IMG/VR virus record: IMGVR_UViG_3300017762_000099 | Location: 1-20,833 of that record | DNA length: 20,833 nucleotides | Source of the DNA: a virus | Strand: one strand, 5' to 3' | Shown here: positions 7,650 to 15,033 of the stretch, one piece after another | Numbering within the stretch: the stretch's first letter is position 1 | Layout: every line of letters begins with the position of its first letter | Translations under genes and position numbers: made by a program | Notes under the pieces: model-generated | What the model saw: the letters and a program-made list of their open reading frames with translations, nothing else | The model's database searches: none | Told to the model about the DNA's origin: nothing

Positions 7650-9231
7650 ATCTTATTTAGGAAATCCGAATGTTAAGCGCGATGGTGTTCAACAAGGATG
7701 GACTAAAGAGCTAATAAAAGAATACAGAAAGTGTAGTAAAGATCCTATACACTTTGCTGAAAAATATTGTAAAGTTATATCACTTGATGAAGGGTTAGTT
7801 CCATTTAAACTATATCCTTATCAAAAGAAAATGTTTAGGCACTTTAATGAGCATAGGTTTAACATTGTATTGGCATGTCGACAATCGGGCAAATCAATAT
7901 CGGCGTGTGCATATCTTCTCTGGTATGCGCTCTTCCATTCGGAAAAAACGGTTGCGGTTCTTGCTAACAAAGGGGCAACTGCTCGGGAAATGTTATCTCG
8001 TATCACGCTTATGTTGGAAAACATTCCGTTCTTTTTACAACCGGGCTGTAAGGCGCTTAATAAAGGATCACTTGAGTTTAGCAATAACAGTAGGATCATC
8101 GCTGCAGCTACTAGCGGTAGTTCTATTCGTGGTCTTTCAGTAAACTTACTTTACCTAGACGAGTTCGCATTTGTGGAGAGAGCTAATGAATTCTATACCT
8201 CCACGTACCCTGTTGTATCTGCTGGTAAAGATACAAAAATTATCGTTACCTCAACAGCGAATGGCATTGGTAATACTTTCTATAAAATATGGGAAGGAGC
8301 AAGTCAAAGCACTAACGAATTTTATCCGTTTAGAGTAGATTGGTGGGATGTACCAGGTCGCGATGATGAATGGAAAAAACAAACAATAGGTAATACCTCT
8401 CAATTACAATTTGATCAAGAGTTTGGTAATACATTTTTTGGTACTGGTGATACTCTTATCAACGCAGAAACTCTTATGAGCTTTAGAGCAAAACCATATA
8501 TTGAAGCTTTAGAGTCTGGAGATCTTTTAGTATACAGTAAAGTAGTAAAAGATCATGATTATATTATGACTGTTGATGTAAGTAAGGGAAGAGGTCAGGA
8601 TTATTCTACTTTTAATTTGATCGATATTAGCGTTCGCCCATTTGCACAGGTTGCTGTATATCGCAATAACACTATCTCTCCTTTACTCTTCCCCAATATT
8701 ATATATAAGTATGCGAAAGTCTACAATAATGCTTATGTGGTTATAGAATCGAATGATCAAGGTACGGTTGTATGTAATGGTCTTTATCACGATTTAGAAT
8801 ATGAAAACTTACACTTAGAATCTACAGTAAAAGCAAATAGAATTGGTATTGAAATTACGCGTAAAACTAAAAGACTTGGCTGCTCTTCAATAAAAGATAT
8901 TCTAGAAAATAATAAATTAGATATTGTTGACGAAGAAACTATATTAGAAATATCTACCTTTGTTGCTAAGGGTCAGTCGTATGAAGCTTCTGATGGAAAT
9001 CATGATGACTTAATGATGAATTTAGTAATGTTTGGCTACTTTTCATCTACTCAATACTTTGGTGATATGACAGATATTAATTTGAAAGATATGCTATTTA
9101 ATCAGAGGATGAAAGAAATTGAGGATGATGTAGTTCCGTTCGGATTTATTGATGATGCTAGTGATCATATACAAAATTTAGAAAAAGAAGATAATCCTTG
9201 GGCAATAGAATATACAAATGAAAACTTCTAA
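7627..9231 (+). CDS. 17: Terminase large subunit gp17, packaging ATPase/nuclease
   Basis: 534 residues (T4 gp17 is 610). The N-terminal ATPase domain has Walker A ACRQSGKS at 83-90, Walker B LLYLDEF at 174-180 with the catalytic glutamate E179, and the coupling motif TSTANG at 208-213. The C-terminal RNase H-like nuclease domain has DVSKGRGQDYS beginning at D317, VIESND with E374, and GNHDDLMM with D460/D461, matching the three acidic centres of T4 gp17. The protein translocates DNA into the prohead through the gp20 portal and cuts concatemers. The ATG at 7627 fits the family N-terminus (NQAESYLGNPNVKRDG). Everything needed for activity appears intact. It is the last gene before an 81-bp gap with a late promoter. 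Confidence 0.97.
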   Translation: MSLLNQAESYLGNPNVKRDGVQQGWTKELIKEYRKCSKDPIHFAEKYCKVISLDEGLVPFKLYPYQKKMFRHFNEHRFNIVLACRQSGKSISACAYLLWYALFHSEKTVAVLANKGATAREMLSRITLMLENIPFFLQPGCKALNKGSLEFSNNSRIIAAATSGSSIRGLSVNLLYLDEFAFVERANEFYTSTYPVVSAGKDTKIIVTSTANGIGNTFYKIWEGASQSTNEFYPFRVDWWDVPGRDDEWKKQTIGNTSQLQFDQEFGNTFFGTGDTLINAETLMSFRAKPYIEALESGDLLVYSKVVKDHDYIMTVDVSKGRGQDYSTFNLIDISVRPFAQVAVYRNNTISPLLFPNIIYKYAKVYNNAYVVIESNDQGTVVCNGLYHDLEYENLHLESTVKANRIGIEITRKTKRLGCSSIKDILENNKLDIVDEETILEISTFVAKGQSYEASDGNHDDLMMNLVMFGYFSSTQYFGDMTDINLKDMLFNQRMKEIEDDVVPFGFIDDASDHIQNLEKEDNPWAIEYTNENF

Positions 9232-9242
9232 TTTCATACTAT

Positions 9243-9250
9243 TATAAATA
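9243..9250 (+). promoter_or_regulatory. T4-type late promoter box before gp18
   Basis: Perfect TATAAATA in the gp17-gp18 gap (9232-9312), 62 bases before the gp18 ATG. In T4 this single -10-like box is read by the gp55 sigma factor with the sliding clamp, without a -35 element. The long leader also holds a 12-base palindrome (GTATCATGATAC, 9270-9281) and the AAAAAGG ribosome site. It would drive gp18-gp19 and perhaps gp20. Confidence 0.8.
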
Positions 9251-9269
9251 ATAGCATATGTGAACAACC

Positions 9270-9281
9270 GTATCATGATAC
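9270..9281. other. 12-bp perfect palindrome in the gp18 leader
   Basis: GTATCATGATAC, a perfect inverted repeat with no spacer, between the late box and the gp18 start. As RNA it would make only a weak hairpin. It could be a small protein-binding site or chance in AT-rich sequence. Confidence 0.35.
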
Positions 9282-9312
9282 TTATAATTAGTAACCGAAA
9301 AAGGAAAAAAGT

Positions 9313-11049
9313 ATGGCACTCTTTACACCGTCCGAATCTCCTGCGGTTGTCGTCAAAGAAATAGATCTGACTGGTGGCGTGCCAAATGTCCAGTCAACTA
9401 CAGGCGCCATCGTAGGTAATTTTCGTTGGGGTCCAGTAGAGCAAAGAGTATCAATTGCAAATGAAGCGCAATTGGTAGATACTTTTGCTTCACCAGACAC
9501 TGTCAACACAATCGATTTTCATAGCGCATCATATTTTCTGCGCTATTCTAGCTCAATGCAAGTGGTAAGAGAAGTTACTTCTGCTGCTAAGAATGCTGTC
9601 TCGACTACAGGTCAAACAGCTTCAGATACTCCACCTGCTGAGCTTGTCAAAAACGCTGATGATTTTGATGCACAACTTTCCGCATTAGATTCAGATGCCC
9701 ACACTTTCGTAGCTAAATATCCAGGTGTTTTGGGTAATAGCTTAAAAATCTCTATGTGTCCAGCAAACGACTCAGCGTTTGATGCTTGGACATATAAGTC
9801 ATCATTCGACGCTGCACCTGGTACTAGTGCATATGCAACTGGTAAAAGCGCAACAGACGATGAAGTACATGTAGCAATCGTAGATGCCAATGGAGAATTA
9901 ACTGGAACTGCTAATACAGTTTTAGAAACATTCCCATTCTTATCACAAGCCTCAGATGCTAAAAATGCAGATGGTACAGTTAACTATGTAAAAGACGCAA
10001 TTAATGAGCGCTCTTCATACGCATGGATGGTTAACTTCGATTCTGATTATAGCTTAGGCGGAACAGCTGCTACTAGTGGCAAAGACTTTAACACGTTAAA
10101 TGCTGCTACAGATTATACCTTTACGCAAGGTGTAAACTCTGCTGCATTAGGTACTGCCGAATATGCTACAGGTCATGATCTTTTCGAAGACAAAGATATT
10201 GTAGAAGTTGATTTCTTGATTGCACCTGGTATGGGTACAACAACTGATCAAACTACTATTGTTAATGACTTGATCAGTACTGCACAATCAACTCGTAAAG
10301 ATTGTGTGGTTGTTACTTCACCTGCGCGTGATGATGTAATAAATCTTACAAATCCGACATCAATTACAACTAATGTTGTTGCTACTGCTAATACGTTTAC
10401 CAATTCATCTTATTTAATTATGGATGGTAATTATCTAAAGGTTTATGATAAATATAACGATCAATATATTCATATTCCTGCTGCATCTTCTACTGCAGGC
10501 TTGATGGCTGCAACTGACATTAATAGAGCACCATGGTTCTCACCAGCAGGTTCTAGACGTGGTCAGTATCTAGGAATTACGGCAATTAGTTGGACACCAA
10601 CAAAGGCTCAAAGAGATACTCTCTATAAAGCTAGTGTTAATCCAATTGCTAATATTCCTGGTCAAGGGGTTATCCTCTTCGGAGATAAAACCAAACTAAA
10701 TAGACCTTCTGCTTTCGATCGTATTAACGTTCGTAGATTGTTCCTTGTACTTGAAAGGGCAATTGGTAGAGCAGCAGAGCAAGTCTTGTTCGAATTCAAT
10801 GATGAGTTCACTAGAGCAGAATTTGTAAACATTATTGAGCCTGTATTGAGAGAGATTAAAGGTAGACGTGGTATCACAGACTTTAAGGTTGTTGCTGATG
10901 AAACAAACAACACAGCCGAAGTCATTGATCGTAATGAGTTTATCGCAAGCATCTTCATCAAGCCTGCTCGTTCCATCAACTATGTCACTCTGAACTTTGT
11001 GGCAGTTAGAACTGGCGTCGACTTTGAAGAAGTCGTTGGCACAGTTTAA
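9313..11049 (+). CDS. 18: Tail sheath protein gp18
   Basis: 578 residues (T4 gp18 is 659). The N-terminus has the sheath signature SPAVVVKEIDLTGGVP and GAIVGNFRWGPVEQ. The C-terminal domain has RINVRRLFLVLERAIGRAAE, FEFNDEFTRAEFVNIIEPVL, REIKGRRGITDFKV and an IFIKPARSINYVTLNFVAV end, which is the most conserved part of contractile sheaths. The middle (about residues 100-330) is the variable, surface-exposed part, with many Asp, Ala and Thr. The sheath polymerises around the gp19 tube and contracts on infection. The ATG is 7 bases after AAAAAGGAAAAAAGT-type purine-rich leader sequence, a strong ribosome site fitting a high-copy protein. Confidence 0.96.
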   Translation: MALFTPSESPAVVVKEIDLTGGVPNVQSTTGAIVGNFRWGPVEQRVSIANEAQLVDTFASPDTVNTIDFHSASYFLRYSSSMQVVREVTSAAKNAVSTTGQTASDTPPAELVKNADDFDAQLSALDSDAHTFVAKYPGVLGNSLKISMCPANDSAFDAWTYKSSFDAAPGTSAYATGKSATDDEVHVAIVDANGELTGTANTVLETFPFLSQASDAKNADGTVNYVKDAINERSSYAWMVNFDSDYSLGGTAATSGKDFNTLNAATDYTFTQGVNSAALGTAEYATGHDLFEDKDIVEVDFLIAPGMGTTTDQTTIVNDLISTAQSTRKDCVVVTSPARDDVINLTNPTSITTNVVATANTFTNSSYLIMDGNYLKVYDKYNDQYIHIPAASSTAGLMAATDINRAPWFSPAGSRRGQYLGITAISWTPTKAQRDTLYKASVNPIANIPGQGVILFGDKTKLNRPSAFDRINVRRLFLVLERAIGRAAEQVLFEFNDEFTRAEFVNIIEPVLREIKGRRGITDFKVVADETNNTAEVIDRNEFIASIFIKPARSINYVTLNFVAVRTGVDFEEVVGTV

Positions 11050-11063
11050 CATAGGAGAAAAAA

Positions 11064-11600
11064 ATGGCAGTATTAGGAGTTGATGACTTCAAATCAAAGC
11101 TGAGAGGTGGTGGTGCTAGACCTAATCTATTTAAAGCCACTATTAACTTTCCAGCTTATGCAGGTGGTGATCCAGAATTAACATCTTTCTTGTGTGAAGC
11201 AGCCCAGCTTCCTGGCTCTACAATGGGTACAATAGTTGTACCTTTCCGTGGACGTCAGCTGAAAATGGCTGGTGATCGTACATTCGCAGAATGGACAGTC
11301 ACTATCATTAATGACACAGACTTTGCAGTACGCAATTCAATGGAAAGATGGATGAATGGTATGAATGCACATTCAGCCAATACTGGATTAGCTTCACCAA
11401 TTGCGTATGAAGCAGATCTAAAAATTGAACAGCTTGACAGAGCTGGTGAATCAGTAAAGCAATACACCTTTAGAGGTGCATTCCCTACAGATCTTTCACC
11501 TATCGAAGTGAATTATGCGACGACAGATGATATCGAAAGATTCACTACAACGTTCCAGTATCAGTACTTTGATTCTGAGAATCCGCTTACTACAAGCTAA
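11064..11600 (+). CDS. 19: Tail tube protein gp19
   Basis: 178 residues (T4 gp19 is 163). Family features are the FKSKLRGGGARPNLFKATINFP opening region, a CEAAQLPGSTMG segment, VPFRGRQLKMAGDRTFAEWT, the NSMERWMNGMN helix, and a C-terminal TTTFQYQYFD strand. gp19 hexamers stack to form the inner tail tube through which DNA passes. A clear AGGAG ribosome site precedes the ATG by about 8 bases. It is followed by a one-mismatch late box and a strong hairpin before gp20. Confidence 0.95.
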   Translation: MAVLGVDDFKSKLRGGGARPNLFKATINFPAYAGGDPELTSFLCEAAQLPGSTMGTIVVPFRGRQLKMAGDRTFAEWTVTIINDTDFAVRNSMERWMNGMNAHSANTGLASPIAYEADLKIEQLDRAGESVKQYTFRGAFPTDLSPIEVNYATTDDIERFTTTFQYQYFDSENPLTTS

Positions 11601-11608
11601 GATAAATA
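11601..11608 (+). promoter_or_regulatory. Probable late promoter box before gp20 (one mismatch)
   Basis: GATAAATA, one base off TATAAATA, starting directly after the gp19 stop. A transcript initiated here would begin about at the hairpin 11612-11638 and run into gp20. The mismatch at the first base makes this less certain than the boxes at 9243, 13155 and 19503. Confidence 0.45.
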
Positions 11609-11611
11609 ATA

Positions 11612-11638
11612 AGTGGAGGCGGGCTATCTGCCTCCACT
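11612..11638 (+). promoter_or_regulatory. Strong hairpin between gp19 and gp20
   Basis: Perfect 9-bp stem: AGTGGAGGC (11612-11620) pairs with GCCTCCACT (11630-11638) around a 9-base loop. It is far more GC-rich than the surroundings. No T-run follows, so it is not a standard intrinsic terminator. It may be a leaky attenuator, an RNA-processing site or a 5'-end stabiliser for gp20 mRNA. The left arm contains GGAGG, so this purine motif is buried in the stem; the gp20 ribosome site (GGAG at 11645-11648) lies outside. Confidence 0.7.
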
Positions 11639-11654
11639 AAATTTGGAGATAAGT

Positions 11655-13154
11655 ATGGCTGAAAATGATAGAAGTGTAAAGCTCTTTGGTTTTGAAATCA
11701 AAAGAGCTGAGCAAGAAGATTCGAAGAAAAAACCTTCTATTGTTCCTGCACGTGATGATGATGGTGCTGGTTATGTAACCGCATCTGGTTCACATTATGG
11801 ACAATATATTAATTTAGACGGTGATGACTCTAAAGATAATTATCAATTAATTATGAAGTATCGTGGTGTTTCTCACCACCCTGAAGTAGACATGGCAATC
11901 GAAGATATCGTAAATGAGGCTGTTGTTGGCGGGGAAAAATCAAAATCTATTACGATTAATTTAGACGATATTGACATTCCAGATAACGTAAAGAAAACAG
12001 TTACAGAAGAATTTGATAATATTTATGGTATGCTTAACTTTAATGAGTTAGGTCATGACATTTTTAGAAGATGGTATGTTGATGGTAGAATTTATCATCA
12101 TCTTGTGGTTAATGAATCGCAATTAAAAGCTGGAATCTTGGAAATTAGACCAATCGATTCTGCTAAAATGCGTAAAGTAAAGCAAGTAAGAAAGAAAAAA
12201 GATCCGGTTACCGGTGTCAATCTAATTGAAAAAGTTGACGAATATTATATTTACCAAGAAAAACCGGGACAACAAAACTCAGGTGTTAAACTGACAGCTG
12301 ACTCTGTACAGTATACAACATCAGGTTTACTTGATGAAACACGTAAAAAAATTCTATCATATTTACATAAAGCACTAAAGCCATTAAATCAATTAAGAAT
12401 GATGGAAGATAGTCTTGTTATCTATCGTTTGGCACGTGCACCTGAAAGAAGAATATTTTATATTGATGTGGGTAACTTACCTAAAGGTAAGTCTGAAGAG
12501 TACATGAAACAAATCATGGCTCGCTACAGAAATAAATTAGTATATGATGCTCAAACTGGCGAGATCAGAGATGATCGTAAACATATGTCATTACTTGAAG
12601 ATTTCTGGTTACCGCGCAGAGAAGGCGGTAGAGGTACCGAAATTTCAACATTACCTGGTGGTGAAAATCTAGGTCAAATTGATGACATTTTATATTTTCA
12701 AAAAAGACTTTATAAGTCTCTTAATGTACCTCTTAATAGATTGGAGCAAGAAGCTCAGTTTAGTCTTGGTAGATCTACTGAAGTTTCAAGAGATGAATTA
12801 AAGTTTCAGAAGTTTATTGATAGACTTCGTAAAAGATTTTCTCATGTATTTTTAGATATTTTGCAGAAGCAGCTTATTCTTAAAGGTGTTATCACTGAAG
12901 AAGATTGGAATCAGTGGAAAAGTGATATTGTATTAGATTATGCTAGAGATAATCACTTTACAGAATTAAAAGACGCCGAGATATTAAGAGAAAAGGTTCA
13001 AACTTTAGATCAAATTAGTAATTATGTTGGTGAATACTTCTCTAAAGAATGGGTACAAAAGCACGTGCTGATGTTTTCTGATGAAGATATTGAAGAAATT
13101 AATAAACAAATTAAAAAAGAACCACAGCCTGATATTGATCCGGATCAAAATTGA
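11655..13154 (+). CDS. 20: Portal vertex protein gp20
   Basis: 499 residues (T4 gp20 is 524). I chose the ATG at 11655: GGAG lies 7 bases upstream and the protein starts MAENDRSVKLFGFEIKR, the normal gp20 N-terminus. An upstream in-frame GTG at 11613 lies inside the hairpin and would add 14 unrelated residues. Family features are MKYRGVSHHPEVDMAIEDIV and NEAVVG, FNELGHDIFRRWYVDGRIYH, IRPIDSAKMRKVK, LIYRLARAPERRIFYIDVGN-type sequence, MARYRNKLVYDAQTGEIRDD and the LPGGENLGQIDDI region. gp20 forms the dodecameric portal at one capsid vertex, initiates prohead assembly and docks gp17 and later the neck. The C-terminus is acidic and Lys-rich. Confidence 0.96.
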   Translation: MAENDRSVKLFGFEIKRAEQEDSKKKPSIVPARDDDGAGYVTASGSHYGQYINLDGDDSKDNYQLIMKYRGVSHHPEVDMAIEDIVNEAVVGGEKSKSITINLDDIDIPDNVKKTVTEEFDNIYGMLNFNELGHDIFRRWYVDGRIYHHLVVNESQLKAGILEIRPIDSAKMRKVKQVRKKKDPVTGVNLIEKVDEYYIYQEKPGQQNSGVKLTADSVQYTTSGLLDETRKKILSYLHKALKPLNQLRMMEDSLVIYRLARAPERRIFYIDVGNLPKGKSEEYMKQIMARYRNKLVYDAQTGEIRDDRKHMSLLEDFWLPRREGGRGTEISTLPGGENLGQIDDILYFQKRLYKSLNVPLNRLEQEAQFSLGRSTEVSRDELKFQKFIDRLRKRFSHVFLDILQKQLILKGVITEEDWNQWKSDIVLDYARDNHFTELKDAEILREKVQTLDQISNYVGEYFSKEWVQKHVLMFSDEDIEEINKQIKKEPQPDIDPDQN

Positions 13155-13162
13155 TATAAATA
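13155..13162 (+). promoter_or_regulatory. T4-type late promoter box before the accessory fibre block
   Basis: Perfect TATAAATA directly after the gp20 stop (TGA at 13152-13154), 25 bases before the ATG at 13188, with AAAGGA as the ribosome site in between. No terminator or other perfect box is visible before 19503, so this promoter may serve the whole set from 13188 to 19495, including the three propeller genes and both enzymes. Confidence 0.8.
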
Positions 13163-13187
13163 GCATTAGTAAATAAAGGATATTCAA

Positions 13188-13727
13188 ATGAGTAGAGGAA
13201 GAGATATAGCAGATGCACTATCAGCATCGCTTGTTGGAGGATCATTGTCATCGAGCGGTATTAGTGCTGGTGTTGATTCTGCAGCTGTAACATCTATCGC
13301 CGCTGAAAAATTACAAACATTTGATTTTTCTGATTTAATTGGTGCACCTGGTGATGTCGGTGATTTAATCAAAAGTAATGGTGATGGTCTTGCATCTTGG
13401 TCCTCTGATGGTAATGCATATAAGTTTAGAGTAGATTATACCGGTGGCGTATTTGGCGTATCAGATATTACACAAGCTCCAACAGGTTGGTCATTTGATT
13501 CAAGCGGGACAAGTACTATTACAGTTAATCATGCTGCAGGCAAGATTGTTAAGTCGGTTAGTTTTATTGCACAAGGCGCATCTGGTCACTTAAAGTATAC
13601 ACCAGCTCCTGCTGACATCATTACTATTCCTATGAACAATAAAGAAGATAAAGTTAGTATCGATATGGCGCCGGCGAGAACCAATGCCGATAGCGATCAG
13701 TTTGCATATATTAATCTAGTATTTTAA
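13188..13727 (+). CDS. Small virion-type protein of unknown function
   Basis: 179 residues, not recognised. An Ala/Ser/Gly-rich N-terminus (ALSASLVGGSLSSSGISAG) leads to a DSAAVTSIAAEKLQTFDFSD segment that recalls the DSATVSSI units in the fibre protein at 1-1794. The LIGAPGDVGDLIKSNGDGLASW stretch resembles linkers in marine phage fibres. The C-terminal half (~75-179) is beta-rich, with alternating polar and hydrophobic residues and an ITVNHAAGKIV strand pair, ending in a hydrophobic YINLVF like an oligomerising tip. It has its own late promoter and an AAAGGATA ribosome site like those of the three propeller genes that follow. I infer a minor fibre or fibre-associated protein. Confidence 0.6.
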   Translation: MSRGRDIADALSASLVGGSLSSSGISAGVDSAAVTSIAAEKLQTFDFSDLIGAPGDVGDLIKSNGDGLASWSSDGNAYKFRVDYTGGVFGVSDITQAPTGWSFDSSGTSTITVNHAAGKIVKSVSFIAQGASGHLKYTPAPADIITIPMNNKEDKVSIDMAPARTNADSDQFAYINLVF

Positions 13728-13737
13728 AGGATAAATC

Positions 13738-15021
13738 ATGTCAATTAATCTTCAGAAAATTTCAGATGCTATTAATGCTAAGATTTCATCCTTTGGTAGT
13801 TCTTCACCTACAAGTGAATTAGTAAAGATTATTGAGTCGATTAATAATGTAAATGCACATGGTGGCGTGATTACCGCTTCATCAAAGAATGCTTTACCTC
13901 TTGCTGATTCTTCTAATACAGGTACAATTGCATTTGTTAGATCGACAGGTTATACTGACTCGGCTGGTACATTCTATTTTGGTACTGGTACAGATTGGAG
14001 TATGTTAACTACTGCATCTGATAGCGCTGACTCTGCTGGGGCTGCGACTGTTGTTGAAGATACTGGTTCGAGCTTTTCTCTACAAGGTAGTACATATGCC
14101 TATTCAGCATCTAATGCTGGTCATCCGTCTTTCCCAGGTCATAATGCTGCTATCGATAAGTATGCATTTGCTGGTGGTAGTAATGCTACAGATGCTGGAG
14201 ATCTAACCGTAGCAAGGACCATGTTTGCTGGACAGGCTAGTGCTTCAGACTATGGTTATGCCTTAGGAGGTTTTAATCCTAATGGGCCACAGGCTGACGC
14301 TAAAACACGTATCGACAGATTTCCTTTTGCTAGTGACGGTGATGCTACAGATGTAGGTACTCTTACAGTTCAAACATATGACGGCGTTAACGGTAATGTT
14401 CAAACAGCTGATCATGGCTATATTGGAAAGACATATGATTTTCCAACATCACCTGGATCAGCATATTACAAATATTCTTTTAGCTCCTCTATATCTCTAT
14501 CGGGTGGTGGTACCTTTACAGCCAGTAATTATACAAATTATTTTGCATCGTCTGGTAATAGTAGTACTACTCACGGCTATATTAATGCTGGTAGTGTATA
14601 CCCTGTCAGCGGAGGTTTTCAACCAAGTAATATGATTGAAAAATTTCCGTTTGCATCAGAGGGAGACACCACTGATGTAGGAGATTTGACGGTAGGCCGG
14701 TATAGGCAAGTAGGAATAAATAGCACAACACACGGATATACTGCAGGAGGAAAAACTCCGAGCGCATCAAACGTTATTGATAAGTTTCCGTTTGCGTCAG
14801 ATGGTAATGCAACAGATGTCGGAGATCTTTTATCTGGGTGGCATAGAGGAGGAGGTGCAGCTGAAACAGCAGCAGGATACATATTAGGCGGTTATGGTAC
14901 ACCTTACCACAATTATAAAACTGTTATTCAATCATTCCCATTTGCCAGTGATGCTAATTCAACTAATACCAATGACACTTTAATTACCGGTGGTTTTTAT
15001 ACTAAAGGGTTTCAAGTTTAA
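13738..15021 (+). CDS. Propeller-type tail fibre / receptor-binding protein, paralogue A
   Basis: 427 residues. Residues ~4-40 are helical (ISDAINAKISSF, SELVKIIESINN) and shared with the next two genes. Residues ~45-90 match the LP-x-AFV-x-YFGTGTDW module seen in the LamG protein. From residue 120 come six units of about 47-54 residues, each with a GY-x-x-GG strand, a KFPFASDG strand and a TDVGDLTV turn. Units start near 120, 172, 226, 279, 332 and 379; the third is degenerate (SISLSGGGTF replaces the SDGNATDVGD type). The pattern fits a kelch-like six-bladed beta-propeller. Such proteins in marine phages are usually annotated as tail fibres; receptor binding is inferred. AAAGGATA precedes the ATG. 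Confidence 0.75.
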   Translation: MSINLQKISDAINAKISSFGSSSPTSELVKIIESINNVNAHGGVITASSKNALPLADSSNTGTIAFVRSTGYTDSAGTFYFGTGTDWSMLTTASDSADSAGAATVVEDTGSSFSLQGSTYAYSASNAGHPSFPGHNAAIDKYAFAGGSNATDAGDLTVARTMFAGQASASDYGYALGGFNPNGPQADAKTRIDRFPFASDGDATDVGTLTVQTYDGVNGNVQTADHGYIGKTYDFPTSPGSAYYKYSFSSSISLSGGGTFTASNYTNYFASSGNSSTTHGYINAGSVYPVSGGFQPSNMIEKFPFASEGDTTDVGDLTVGRYRQVGINSTTHGYTAGGKTPSASNVIDKFPFASDGNATDVGDLLSGWHRGGGAAETAAGYILGGYGTPYHNYKTVIQSFPFASDANSTNTNDTLITGGFYTKGFQV

Positions 15022-15033
15022 GGATATAAAACA

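Noticed and set aside
7847-8143. 98-aa open frame inside gp17 on the + strand
   Set aside because: It overlaps the Walker A region of gp17 in another frame and has no recognisable protein features.
10662-11052. Two long open frames on the minus strand opposite gp18
   Set aside because: They lie wholly or almost wholly antisense to a conserved gene, with no ribosome site or family resemblance.
11613-11654. GTG start extending gp20 by 14 residues
   Set aside because: It lies inside the hairpin and lacks a ribosome site; the ATG at 11655 has GGAG at the right distance and a typical N-terminus.
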